Positions 29,008 through 39,185 of a DNA stretch of 64,000 nt are shown here, in pieces (the stretch's first letter is position 1; each line of letters starts with the position of its first letter). Below the pieces are notes generated by a model, which made no database searches, was not told the origin of the DNA, and saw only the letters and a program-made list of their open reading frames with translations. A program made the translations under genes and the position numbers. The stretch spans positions 1-64,000 of the forward strand of contig CANLIL010000010.1 of assembly GCA_947491305.1 (NCBI GenBank), read 5' to 3'. This DNA comes from Flavobacteriales bacterium. GTDB lineage: Bacteria; Bacteroidota; Bacteroidia; Flavobacteriales_D; Crocinitomicaceae.

Positions 29008-30927
29008 TTAATTTGTTCGTTCGATAGATATTATTTCTATTTTTCGTTCAACTGCTGCAGCTTTCGAATAAACGGAGTTTTTCTGATCGTGGAAGTTATC
29101 GCTGGTCATTTTATTCGCGTTGTTTTCACCGAATGGTACCTCAACAAACTGTAATGTTCCATTTTCTATGTAGGTTGAAAATTTCTCGTTTTCTAGTTCT
29201 GCTAAATAGTTCTTCAGTGAAGCAATGCGTCGTTTGGTTAATTTCACATTGTAATCAGATTTTGCTAAAGGACTTGCAAATCCTTTAATAATAAGTTTAA
29301 TGCGTGTTCCTTTTTGTAATTCTTTGAACAATAAATCACTGAAAATTGATAAATCTTTCACACCTTGATCTACGTATTCAATGAAAAAACTTTCGATTTC
29401 TTCTTTGGCAATTTGTGCTTTTTCTGGAATTAAACCTTCTGAATATTCTTCTTGATAGGTGGACAACAGTTTTGTGTATTCAGCATAGGTCGTTAAATAG
29501 TTGAGTGTTGTAGTTGTATCTGTCGACTTTGGATTGGGCACATCGTTGTGAAAATATAAGGTTACAGGCAAACGTTTCATCAATGTTTCAAACGTTTCAA
29601 TTGACGTAATTAATTCCGTTGAATCAATTTCTTTTCTGAAAGGAACAACACTAAAAATATCACTGCAACATGTTGGGTTTTTACTGTATTTCACGCCTTT
29701 TCGGTTACTGCTAAGATAGGCAGTGTCTTGCTGTTGAAAATAATACAAATCATTGGCTGAAGAATTGAATGGTTTACCAATATTTTCTGGCGCACTAAAT
29801 TGATTGTTGAATGTTGACTTAAAAATATCCAATCCACCAAATCCATTGTACCAAGAACTTGAAAAGTAGAGCGTATTGCTTTTTTCGTCCCACCAAGGAC
29901 AAAGATCGTTGTCGACCGTATTGATTTCTTTGACAGATCGAACTTTTGAAAATTGATTGCCGTTTTTGAGTTGGCTGTACCAGATATCCATTCCGCCTTC
30001 GGTTCCTTCACGATCAGAAGCAAAAAAGAGTGTTTCTGTTCCATCCCAATTTGCGATGTGTGGCATTGTTGTATTGGCACCCGTTGCGTTGATTATTTCT
30101 CCTAAAGTATCAACGGAAGACCAAACTCCGTCTTTAAAATTTGCAACTGCAATTTTACACGAATAATTAAAATTGTCGTTTTTGCAAATACTGAAATAGA
30201 ACCGTGTTTTGTCTAACGAAAAAGTTCCATTTCCAATATTGATATTCCCTGCAACAAGCGATGTTATTTTTTGACTTTCTTCAAATGAATCCGTTGTTTG
30301 TTTTGATTGAAAAAGTGATGTAGTATAATTAGGTGTAAAAACTTCTTCCTTGGAATTAATGGAATCAGCTCTTAAAGAAGAAAAATAAAACGTTCCATTG
30401 TAAATACTGTGGCCAAACTCCGAGTTTTCTGTGTTTACAGTTCCTGGAAGGGGATTTGTAATCAAATCAATAGAATTTTGAACATATGATTTTGCCCACA
30501 AACAAGCTTCTAATTCGCGCTTTGCTTTTAAATAGTAATAGCTTTTTTTATCAGTGGAGTAGGTACTTTTTGCTTTTTTAAACAGCGTGATTGCTTGGGT
30601 ATAATCTCCCGTTTGTTTGATCATTAAAGCATAATTAATTAACGATGCTGGATAGATTTTTGTCCCTTCTTTTTGGTAAACAATGCCAAAATAATGGGCG
30701 GACTTTTCATAATCTTTATATGCTTTTAGTGCTTCGGCATATTTCCAATTAATGGCTACAGAATTTGAATCTAAATCCAAGGCTTGTTTGTAATAATCTA
30801 AAGCGTTTACGACATCGCCTTTTTTGTATTTTTCATCGCCGTAATTTAAATAGTTGAGTACTTTGTTTTGGCTAAAACAAGTCAAACAGAACGCTATGAA
30901 AAGTCCTGTTATATATAATCTGGACAT
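29008..30927 (-). CDS. OmpA-family protein with TPR and PD40/WD40-like repeats
   Basis: N-terminal TPR (YKKGDVVNALDYYKQALDLDSNSVAINWKYAEALK); repeated TLYFSSSWYNGFGGLDIFKS; C-terminal OmpA-like IKGFASPLAKSDYNVKLTKRRIASLKNYL. Confidence 0.88.
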   Translation of the reverse strand: MSRLYITGLFIAFCLTCFSQNKVLNYLNYGDEKYKKGDVVNALDYYKQALDLDSNSVAINWKYAEALKAYKDYEKSAHYFGIVYQKEGTKIYPASLINYALMIKQTGDYTQAITLFKKAKSTYSTDKKSYYYLKAKRELEACLWAKSYVQNSIDLITNPLPGTVNTENSEFGHSIYNGTFYFSSLRADSINSKEEVFTPNYTTSLFQSKQTTDSFEESQKITSLVAGNINIGNGTFSLDKTRFYFSICKNDNFNYSCKIAVANFKDGVWSSVDTLGEIINATGANTTMPHIANWDGTETLFFASDREGTEGGMDIWYSQLKNGNQFSKVRSVKEINTVDNDLCPWWDEKSNTLYFSSSWYNGFGGLDIFKSTFNNQFSAPENIGKPFNSSANDLYYFQQQDTAYLSSNRKGVKYSKNPTCCSDIFSVVPFRKEIDSTELITSIETFETLMKRLPVTLYFHNDVPNPKSTDTTTTLNYLTTYAEYTKLLSTYQEEYSEGLIPEKAQIAKEEIESFFIEYVDQGVKDLSIFSDLLFKELQKGTRIKLIIKGFASPLAKSDYNVKLTKRRIASLKNYLAELENEKFSTYIENGTLQFVEVPFGENNANKMTSDNFHDQKNSVYSKAAAVERKIEIISIERTN

Positions 30928-31925
30928 ACGCGATGGATTAAATTATTTTTCTTGACTTTATTTAAAATGTATTTTACAGCGATTTCAAATCCACCTCTGG
31001 CATTACTCGCAGGAACTAATTTTGAAAAATTAATATCGTAACTCAAACCTACAAACCAATTTTGATAATCCATTCCAGCATGAACAATGAACGCATCTTT
31101 GTTACGTAAATAAATGCCACCATAAATTGCTTTGTAAGCATAAACTGTTTTTTCCAAGGTGTATTTGGCAGCGCTTCCAAAAAGTAATTCAGAATAAACA
31201 CCTTGAAAGGATGCGTTGATACTCGGAATCAAATCCAAATCCAAATTTATTGGATAAAATCCGTTAGCATAGATGGAATAGCGAACATCGCGCTTAACAA
31301 CAGTTGAATAAAAACCTTGGTTCGGTTGGTTGATGTTAAATGCACTTAATCCAATGTTGATTGATTTGCGTTCAGCTAGTTTAAAGGTGTAATTCGTTCC
31401 AAATCCGATTGAAATATTCGTTTTTTGATTCGTTTGATTACTTTCTTTTGTCGCAAGAGATGGGTCAAAAATTATACCGTTGAACTGATTATCAAAATAC
31501 AATAAATCCCAGTTAACTTGTCGGTTATTGATACCAATGTTTAATCCGAAACGAAGCGAATGCCGTTCGTTTTTGTTGAGCTTTAAATGATAAGATCCGT
31601 TTGCTTGCAATTCTAATGTTTTAAAAAAACCGTCGCCTGCATTGTCGTGAAAAAATAGAAATCCATAGCCAATAGCGGGTATTTTTTCTATTCGACTATC
31701 TGCTGAGATTGAAAAAGTTGTAAATGGAACGGTAACACTTCGCCACTGGTCTTTGTAATTTCCTACAAAACGATAATCGCCTTCAAAATTTCCAGCATTG
31801 GCTGGGTTAAGAAAAATAGGGTTGTTGTTGATTTGTGACCAATGAATATCTTGCGCAACAACTTGATTTTTTGCGAACAAAAAAACGATAATTAAAACAA
31901 GGTATTTTGTTGTATCCAAAAACAT
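30909..31925 (-). CDS. PorP/SprF-family type IX secretion membrane protein
   Basis: AQDIHWSQINNNPIFLNPANAGNFEGDYRFVGNYKDQWRSVTVPFTTFSISAD hallmark. Confidence 0.93.
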   Translation of the reverse strand: MFLDTTKYLVLIIVFLFAKNQVVAQDIHWSQINNNPIFLNPANAGNFEGDYRFVGNYKDQWRSVTVPFTTFSISADSRIEKIPAIGYGFLFFHDNAGDGFFKTLELQANGSYHLKLNKNERHSLRFGLNIGINNRQVNWDLLYFDNQFNGIIFDPSLATKESNQTNQKTNISIGFGTNYTFKLAERKSINIGLSAFNINQPNQGFYSTVVKRDVRYSIYANGFYPINLDLDLIPSINASFQGVYSELLFGSAAKYTLEKTVYAYKAIYGGIYLRNKDAFIVHAGMDYQNWFVGLSYDINFSKLVPASNARGGFEIAVKYILNKVKKNNLIHRVCPDYI

Positions 31926-32140
31926 TACACTTTAAAAGTACGAATTTTATCAAATACAACGAATTTAATCGTGCGTTGACCACTTTTTTTTAAGGTTTTT
32001 TATGGGAATTACTTCCCAAGTTGGGAAAATTTCTTAAATTAGCACACAACTAAAATAGTATGTATCAACTGTTTAAGTTTTTTGGTATAAATGTTACAAT
32101 AGCCAAACCATTAAAAATTAAAATTTTAACACCTGCCCTA

Positions 32141-33619
32141 ATGAAAAAAAATACGATTTTACCAATTATTATAACCCTATTTACATTTGGTGCATTTGCA
32201 CAGACAACTGACTTGTATGTGGGTGCTGCATCAGATTTTTATGCGAAAGGAACGCTTTCAATGCTTGGAAACGCTACAATTGCAAATGGACAAAAATTTA
32301 CATCTGATGCAACAGCAAAGATATTAGCGAAAGGCAATGTAACTATTACCGCAAATCCACTAGTAATTGCGGGTGCATTGACGTTTACAAATTCAGTTGA
32401 AAAAAATATTTCTGGTAGTGTGCAATCCAAAGCGATTTACATGACAGCAAGTTCTGCATTGAATTTAAGTGGAACAGGAGATTTGAAAGCAACAGATTCA
32501 TTAACACTAAATGGAAATATAAAAACGAATGCAAATGTAATTGAATTGGGCTCATCACCAACAAATGTTGGGTTATTGGTTCATACTTCAGGTTATATCA
32601 ATGGAAATATGAAGCGATGGTTTGCTGCTGCTACAGTTTCAAATGTTCTATTTCCTTTTGGCGCAAGCACCTACTTTGTTCCTGCCAAAATTTCTTATAC
32701 ATCTGCACCTTCAGTTGGTGGAACGTTGCAAGGTAAGCATGTAATGAATACTGCCAATCCTTTAGTTGCTTCATCTTTAGTTGATGGATCCACAACTGTG
32801 GATAAAATTTCTGAAATGAACATTTGGCAAATTGATGCTGCAAATGGATTGACAGGTGGCGATTATAACCTAGAATTAACGACAAATTTAATTTATGGTG
32901 TTTCAGATGTTACAGACTTAAGAATTGTGAAACGTGGAATACCTTCTGATTTGTGGGCACTGAATGGAACTCATGAAACGGGGACAGGATCAACCTCAAA
33001 TCCAACAATCAAAAGAGCTGCAATGTCAGGTTTTAGTCAATTTGCTATTGGAAGTTCATCAGCAAATCCTTTACCCGTTACATTGACTTACCTAAACGCA
33101 GATTGTGGTGAAAATGGTGTTGACATTAAATGGCAAACGGCTTCTGAAAACAACAGTGCTTATTTCGGAGTAGAGAGAAGTTTAGATGGTCAAAATTGGA
33201 ATGAAATTGCAACGAAAGCTGCTGCTGGAAACAGTACCTCTTTAATTGATTATGCAATTGTTGATGAAGAAAGATTAGCTGGAACACGCTACTATCGTTT
33301 AAATCAAGTTGACAAGGACGGGAAATCAACGTTGCATGGTCCGGTTTCTTCTTCTTGTTTAAACGAAGATTTAACAATCACACTATTCCCAAATCCAACT
33401 TCAGCAAATATATCAGTTGCTGTTCAAACTGTAACGGCTGGATTAGTAGATTTAACGATCCACTCAATGGATGGTAAATTAATCACTTCATTAACAGCGC
33501 AGGTAGCGGCAGGATCATCAATTCTTCCAGTGAATATTGAAGGAAACAAAGTGGGTGTTTACTTGGTAAGCATTTCATTAAATGGAAAAACGAGCATCGA
33601 AAAATTAGTAATTCAATAA
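32141..33619 (+). CDS. T9SS type A sorting-domain protein
   Basis: ORF track starts at 32060 but MKKNTILPIIITLFTFGAFAQ (ATG at 32141) is a better signal-peptide start; C-terminal LFPNPTSANISV...GVYLVSISLNGKTSIEKLVIQ. Confidence 0.88.
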   Translation: MKKNTILPIIITLFTFGAFAQTTDLYVGAASDFYAKGTLSMLGNATIANGQKFTSDATAKILAKGNVTITANPLVIAGALTFTNSVEKNISGSVQSKAIYMTASSALNLSGTGDLKATDSLTLNGNIKTNANVIELGSSPTNVGLLVHTSGYINGNMKRWFAAATVSNVLFPFGASTYFVPAKISYTSAPSVGGTLQGKHVMNTANPLVASSLVDGSTTVDKISEMNIWQIDAANGLTGGDYNLELTTNLIYGVSDVTDLRIVKRGIPSDLWALNGTHETGTGSTSNPTIKRAAMSGFSQFAIGSSSANPLPVTLTYLNADCGENGVDIKWQTASENNSAYFGVERSLDGQNWNEIATKAAAGNSTSLIDYAIVDEERLAGTRYYRLNQVDKDGKSTLHGPVSSSCLNEDLTITLFPNPTSANISVAVQTVTAGLVDLTIHSMDGKLITSLTAQVAAGSSILPVNIEGNKVGVYLVSISLNGKTSIEKLVIQ

Positions 33620-33637
33620 ACTTACTTACCAAATTTT

Positions 33638-33668
33638 AAAAAAAGGTTGTCATTGGCAGCCTTTTTTT
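33638..33668 (+). terminator. Rho-independent terminator
   Basis: AAAAAGGTTG-TCATTGG-CAGCCTTTTTTT. Confidence 0.8.
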
Positions 33669-33724
33669 ATGCATTAAAATTGGTTATTTCCTTTTAAATT
33701 TTTTGGATTCATTATCTTTGCACC

Positions 33725-34717
33725 ATGGTTAAAATTCGTAACATAGAATTGGGTGAATTCCCTTTATTGTTAGCGCCAATGGAAGACGTAAGCGATCCGC
33801 CGTTTCGTGCCTTGTGTAAAAAACATGGCGCCGATTTGATGTACACTGAATTTATTTCTTCGGAAGGCTTGATTCGTGATGCTGCAAAAAGTGTTCAGAA
33901 AATGGATATTTACGAATATGAACGCCCTGTTGGAATCCAGATTTTTGGCTACGACATTGACAGCATGCGTGAAGCAACAAAAATCATTGAAAAAACAAAT
34001 CCAGATATTATTGATATCAACTTTGGTTGCCCGGTTAAAAAAGTAACGTGCAAAGGCGCTGGTGCTGGAATGTTGCAAGATATTCCAAAATTAATCCGCA
34101 TGACGGACGAAATTGTCAAGGCAACGAATTTACCGGTTACCGTTAAAACACGTTTAGGCTGGGACAATGAATCTAAATTTGTGGTAAGCACGGCTGAGAA
34201 GTTACAAGACGTTGGCGTTGAAGCGATTTCGATTCACGGAAGAACGCGTGTGCAATTGTACAAAGGTGATGCCGATTGGACGCTAATCGGAGAAGTGAAA
34301 AACAATCCTAGAATGCACATTCCAATCTTTGGGAATGGCGACATTGATTCGCCTGAAAAAGCTGTGGAATACCGCGATCGCTATGGTGTTGATGGTATCA
34401 TGATTGGTAGAGCAAGTATCGGTTATCCTTGGTTTTTTAATGAAGTAAAACACTTCATGAAAACAGGTGAACATTTGGCACCGCCTAATTTAATAGATCG
34501 TGTGGCTGCTGCACGCCAACATTTACAAATGAGTATCGACTGGAAAGGTCAAACCTTAGGAATCGCAGAAATGAAACGTCATTATACAAATTATTTCAAA
34601 GGAATAGCGCATTTCAAAGAACTTAGAATGAAATTAGTGACTTCTTTTGATTTAAATGAAATCATGGACACGCTTCAATTCATCGAAGAACATGAACAAG
34701 AATTTCTATTTGTTTAA
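33725..34717 (+). CDS. dusB: tRNA-dihydrouridine synthase
   Basis: LLLAPMEDVSDPPFRALCKKHGADLMYTEFISSEGLI; DINFGCPVKKVTCKGAGAGML; SIHGRTRVQLYKGDADW. Confidence 0.95.
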   Translation: MVKIRNIELGEFPLLLAPMEDVSDPPFRALCKKHGADLMYTEFISSEGLIRDAAKSVQKMDIYEYERPVGIQIFGYDIDSMREATKIIEKTNPDIIDINFGCPVKKVTCKGAGAGMLQDIPKLIRMTDEIVKATNLPVTVKTRLGWDNESKFVVSTAEKLQDVGVEAISIHGRTRVQLYKGDADWTLIGEVKNNPRMHIPIFGNGDIDSPEKAVEYRDRYGVDGIMIGRASIGYPWFFNEVKHFMKTGEHLAPPNLIDRVAAARQHLQMSIDWKGQTLGIAEMKRHYTNYFKGIAHFKELRMKLVTSFDLNEIMDTLQFIEEHEQEFLFV

Positions 34718-34804
34718 ATAAACGCACATTCTTTTTTTAATTGTAGGTGATGGTTTTCAACTGCTACAACTGAATTTTAGTTATTTTCGTAAAAATTAAA
34801 AAAT

Positions 34805-36856
34805 ATGCAACGATTTCAAAATTATGTTCAAGGTCAATGGGTCGATGGTGACGGTGTTGAGACGAACTTGTTTCATGCCATAACGGGTGAGAAAATCGGA
34901 GAAGTTTCAAGTGCAGGTTTAGACTTTGACGGAATTTTAGAATACGGTAAAAAAACAGGTGGTCATGCCTTGCGTAAAATGACGTTTCAAGAACGTGGTC
35001 GCATGTTGAAAGCATTGGCAATGCATTTGTTAACCTTGAAAGAAAAATATTACCAAGTTAGCGCTTGGACAGGCGCAACAAAAATAGATTCATGGATAGA
35101 TATTGAAGGTGGAATCGGAAATTTATTTGCGAATGCTTCGTTGCGTCGTCAATTTCCAGATTTACCCTATTATGTGGATGGTGTTGCTGCGCCTTTATCT
35201 AAAAACGGAACCTTTATTGGTCATCACATCATGGTGCCAAAAGAAGGCGTTGCGGTTCATATCAATGCATTTAACTTTCCTATTTGGGGAATGTTGGAGA
35301 AAATTGCTGTTAATTTAATGGCAGGTGTTCCAGCATTGGTGAAGCCATCTGAATATACAAGTTACTTAACAGAAGTTATGGTGCGCGATATTATTGCGTC
35401 AAAAATATTACCAGAAGGAGCCTTGCAATTAGTAGTAGGTTTAGGAAGAGGAATTTTGGATCATGTTTCAGCAGAAGATATGGTTACGTTTACAGGATCT
35501 GCAGTTACAGGAAAATTATTAAAAGCATCTCCGCGAATTGCACACGAAAGTGTTTCGTTTAATTTGGAAGCGGATTCATTGAATGCAACGATTTTGGGTA
35601 GATATGCAACTCCGGATACGCCAGAATTTGATTTATTCATCAAAGAAACGGTAAAGGAAATTACCATCAAAGCAGGTCAAAAGTGTACAGCTGTTCGAAG
35701 AATAATTGTACCAGAAGATTTAATTGATGAGGTTGAAAAAGCAATTTCAGCAAGATTAGCGACAACTAAAATGGGCGATCCTTCGGTTGAAGGTGTAAGA
35801 ATGGGTGCTTTAGCAACCAAAACGCAAGTGGAACGTGTTACAGCCAGTGTAAAAAAGCTAGCAGAATCTCAAGCAATTGTTTACGGTGACATGGATCAAT
35901 TTGAATTAATTGGAGCTACGAGAGAAAAAGGCGCATTTTTCCCACCAATATTATTTAGAAACGATCAGCCATTTATAAATACTGCTTGCCATGATATCGA
36001 AGCTTTTGGACCGGTTTCTACGATAATGCCTTACAAAGAAATCGATGATGCAATTGCATTAGCGAAATTAGGTAAAGGATCGTTGGTTTCATCTATTGTG
36101 ACACCAAACGACAAAGAAGCAACGGATTATGTGGTTGGTGCGGCGTCTATGCATGGAAGGATTTTAGTTTTGAATAAAGATTGTGCGAAAGAAAGTACGG
36201 GACACGGTTCTCCAATGCCTTTGTTAACACACGGTGGACCAGGAAGAGCTGGAGGTGGAGAAGAAATGGGTGGTAAACGAGGTGTATTGCATTATTTACA
36301 ACGAACCGCCATTCAAGGTCACCCAACAACGATTACAAAAATCACCCAACAATTTCAAGTTGGCGCAGAAATGCCTGAGGCGAACCCACATGTATTCCGT
36401 CAACATTTTGAAGAATTAATGATTGGTGATACTGTCTTTACGCACAAACATACCGTTACAGAAGCTGATATTGTCAATTTCGCGAATGTTTCAGGAGATA
36501 ATTTTTACGCACACATGGATGCAACTTCTTTGGAGGGAACAATCTTCGAAGGCAGAGTTGCGCATGGTTATTTTGTATTGTCAAAAGCTGCTGGATTATT
36601 TGTAGATCCTAAAAAAGGTCCAGTTTTGTTGAATTATGGATTGGATGAAGCACGTTTTACAAAACCAGTTTATCCAGGAGCAACCTTGGGCGTTCGTTTT
36701 ACAGTGAAAGAAAAAATTGACCAAGAAAAACGAACTGAAGATGATATCGCTAAAGGAATTGTGAAATTCTTGGTAGATGTTTATGACGAAACAGGCGAAA
36801 CAGTGGCATTAGTGACTATTTTAACAATGGTTCGAAAATTAGATCAAACAAAATAA
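34805..36856 (+). CDS. paaZ: Phenylacetate degradation bifunctional protein PaaZ (ALDH + MaoC-like hydratase)
   Basis: ALDH part with NLEADSLNATILG and KAGQKCTAVRRIIVP; C-terminal MaoC-like GDTVFTHKHTVTEADIVNFANVSGDNFYAHMD. Confidence 0.95.
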   Translation: MQRFQNYVQGQWVDGDGVETNLFHAITGEKIGEVSSAGLDFDGILEYGKKTGGHALRKMTFQERGRMLKALAMHLLTLKEKYYQVSAWTGATKIDSWIDIEGGIGNLFANASLRRQFPDLPYYVDGVAAPLSKNGTFIGHHIMVPKEGVAVHINAFNFPIWGMLEKIAVNLMAGVPALVKPSEYTSYLTEVMVRDIIASKILPEGALQLVVGLGRGILDHVSAEDMVTFTGSAVTGKLLKASPRIAHESVSFNLEADSLNATILGRYATPDTPEFDLFIKETVKEITIKAGQKCTAVRRIIVPEDLIDEVEKAISARLATTKMGDPSVEGVRMGALATKTQVERVTASVKKLAESQAIVYGDMDQFELIGATREKGAFFPPILFRNDQPFINTACHDIEAFGPVSTIMPYKEIDDAIALAKLGKGSLVSSIVTPNDKEATDYVVGAASMHGRILVLNKDCAKESTGHGSPMPLLTHGGPGRAGGGEEMGGKRGVLHYLQRTAIQGHPTTITKITQQFQVGAEMPEANPHVFRQHFEELMIGDTVFTHKHTVTEADIVNFANVSGDNFYAHMDATSLEGTIFEGRVAHGYFVLSKAAGLFVDPKKGPVLLNYGLDEARFTKPVYPGATLGVRFTVKEKIDQEKRTEDDIAKGIVKFLVDVYDETGETVALVTILTMVRKLDQTK

Positions 36857-36888
36857 TTACAAAGTTGTTAATTTACTAAAAAGCTAAA

Positions 36889-37641
36889 ATGCCCGATCAA
36901 AATAGTATTGAAATTTCGCATTTATCCAAAACGTATAAAGGAAATCTTGACCCTTCAGTTAATGATGTTTCACTGATAATTAAGGAGAATGAAATTTATG
37001 GATTATTAGGGCCAAATGGAGCTGGCAAAACTACCATTATATCTATATTGTGTGGCATTGTTAAGTCAGATCAAGGAAAGGTACTTTTAAATGGCATTGA
37101 CTTAGCAAATGGAAACGAATCCATAAAAAAGTTTATTGGAGTAGTTCCACAAGATATTGCTTTATATCCATCGCTAACTGCAAAAGAAAACCTTGCTTTT
37201 TATGGTGCAATGTATGGAATTGATAAAAAAACAGTCAACGAACGTGCAACAATTTGGTTGGAGAAATTAGGATTAACTAAAGCAGCAAATAAAAAAGTTG
37301 AATCGTTTTCTGGGGGGATGAAAAGAAGAGTAAATTTAATTGCTAGTTTGTTGCACGAACCTAAGATTTTGTTTTTAGATGAGCCGACAGTAGGTGTTGA
37401 CGTGCAATCTCGAAATGTAATTATTGATTTGTTAAAAGAAATCAATCAAAATGGAACAACAATAATATACACATCTCATCATCTAGAAGAGGCACAAGAT
37501 TTATGTACGCAAATTGCAATCATAGATTATGGAAGAATTTTAGCGCAAGGTTCACCACAAGAACTTATTGATAATGTTGAAAAAGCAAGCAATTTAGAAG
37601 ATGTGTTTTTACATTTAACAAAGCGAAAATTAAGAGACTGA
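36889..37641 (+). CDS. ABC transporter ATP-binding protein
   Basis: Walker A GPNGAGKTT; signature SFSGGMKRR; Walker B ILFLDEP. Confidence 0.96.
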   Translation: MPDQNSIEISHLSKTYKGNLDPSVNDVSLIIKENEIYGLLGPNGAGKTTIISILCGIVKSDQGKVLLNGIDLANGNESIKKFIGVVPQDIALYPSLTAKENLAFYGAMYGIDKKTVNERATIWLEKLGLTKAANKKVESFSGGMKRRVNLIASLLHEPKILFLDEPTVGVDVQSRNVIIDLLKEINQNGTTIIYTSHHLEEAQDLCTQIAIIDYGRILAQGSPQELIDNVEKASNLEDVFLHLTKRKLRD

Positions 37642-38924
37642 TGTTACAGAAATTGTTAGCTATTATAAGAAAAGAATCTTTGATTCTATTGCGTGATAAA
37701 ATTGGTTTATTGATTTTGTTCGCGATGCCGATTACCTTGATTTTGGTAATGACCTTAATTCAAGACTCAGCCTTTAAAACAATCAATGAAAAAGGTATCC
37801 CAATTGTCTTTGTCAACAACGATAAAGACACATTAGGTAATACGATATTAAATGGCTTGAAGTCATCTGATTTTTGTCAGGTAAGCACTTCAAAAGATGG
37901 AAAAGATTTTACATTTACTACCGCTCAAAAAGCAGTTGCAAATGGCGAATTTTTAATTGGTATTGTAATTCCAAAAGGAGCTTCTACTAAAATTAGAAAC
38001 AATGTTTCAGATTTAGTAGCAGAAACAATGGCATTAGATGCAGCTATACCTTCTAAAAAGGAAGCGGTTGATATTACGTTAATCATCGATCCTGTTGCTA
38101 AAAATTCTTTTGTTTCAACTATCACAAGCAACTTACATGAATTTATTGCAGCTGTTAAAACACAAATGATGTTTCAGTCTTTTTCTGACCAAATTGCTGA
38201 AATTTTACCAGAAGGCACTAACAAACCAGCAAAAGCAAACGAAAAAACAGATATCATTCACTATAAAGAAATTTATGGTTCGGCTTTGATTGGAAAAGAT
38301 GTGCCAACATCTACACAACACAATGTGCCTGCTTGGACTATTTTTGGAATGTTCTTTATTGTGATTTTAGTTGTTGGAAACATCATTAAAGAGAAGAAAG
38401 AAGGAAGCGCAATTCGCTTGAAAACTTTACCGACTTCCTATTTAACAATGATGAACGGTAAGATTATAGTTTATGCTTCTGTATGTATGATTCAGTTTTT
38501 CATAATGATTGCAGTCGGCGTTTTTGTGCTACCATTATTAGGACTTCCAGCATTGAATCTTGGCCATCACATAGAAGCAATTTTAGTATTAGCATTTTTC
38601 ACTGCTTTAGCTGCATCTGGTTTTGGTGTACTCATAGGAACCTTAGCAAATAGTGAACAACAAGGCGCAATTTTAGGTTCTCTTTTAGTATTGTTACTGT
38701 CAGCAATCGGAGGGATTTTAGTTCCTACTTATGTGATGCCTGAAATCATGCGGAAAATAAGTATGATGTCGCCGCTTAATTGGTCGTTGAGTGGGTTTTA
38801 TCAAATCATTTTAAGGGGTGCTGACTTAAGCGGAATTGCATTCAATTGTACTCTTTTAGTGATCTTTTTTATAATTACTGTATTTTTGTCAACTATAATT
38901 AATAAAATCAGAAGTAAAAGTTAA
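37641..38924 (+). CDS. ABC-2 type transporter permease
   Basis: N-terminal TM, large soluble loop, C-terminal TM cluster; overlaps the ATPase gene by 1 nt. Confidence 0.9.
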   Translation: MLQKLLAIIRKESLILLRDKIGLLILFAMPITLILVMTLIQDSAFKTINEKGIPIVFVNNDKDTLGNTILNGLKSSDFCQVSTSKDGKDFTFTTAQKAVANGEFLIGIVIPKGASTKIRNNVSDLVAETMALDAAIPSKKEAVDITLIIDPVAKNSFVSTITSNLHEFIAAVKTQMMFQSFSDQIAEILPEGTNKPAKANEKTDIIHYKEIYGSALIGKDVPTSTQHNVPAWTIFGMFFIVILVVGNIIKEKKEGSAIRLKTLPTSYLTMMNGKIIVYASVCMIQFFIMIAVGVFVLPLLGLPALNLGHHIEAILVLAFFTALAASGFGVLIGTLANSEQQGAILGSLLVLLLSAIGGILVPTYVMPEIMRKISMMSPLNWSLSGFYQIILRGADLSGIAFNCTLLVIFFIITVFLSTIINKIRSKS

Positions 38925-38933
38925 TACGAAGTA

Positions 38934-39182
38934 ATGGACATTGAAGCAATCGAACGAGAATTAACACAATTTTTAGAGAAAAATATTCTTTCTGAAAATG
39001 TTAAGATTAATGCAGGTCAAGAATTAAAAGCAGCAGGATTAGATTCCTTCTCGATTGTGGAAATACTACTTTTTATTGAGCGTAAATTTGGTTTTGTAAT
39101 ACCTGATGAACAATTGTTACCAGAAAATTTTAAAACGATTCACGCAATCGCACTTTTAGTTCATACTTATTTAACCAACTAA
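38934..39182 (+). CDS. Acyl/peptidyl carrier protein
   Basis: 82 aa; AAGLDSFSIVEILLFIERKFGFVIPD phosphopantetheine-attachment motif (DSF). Confidence 0.9.
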   Translation: MDIEAIERELTQFLEKNILSENVKINAGQELKAAGLDSFSIVEILLFIERKFGFVIPDEQLLPENFKTIHAIALLVHTYLTN

Positions 39183-39185
39183 TCG

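Noticed and set aside
34805-36856. PaaZ variant lacking ring-cleaving dehydrogenase activity (which would force tropone-type shunting)
   Set aside because: EADSLN Glu and QKC Cys both appear intact, so a shunt-only PaaZ is not supported.
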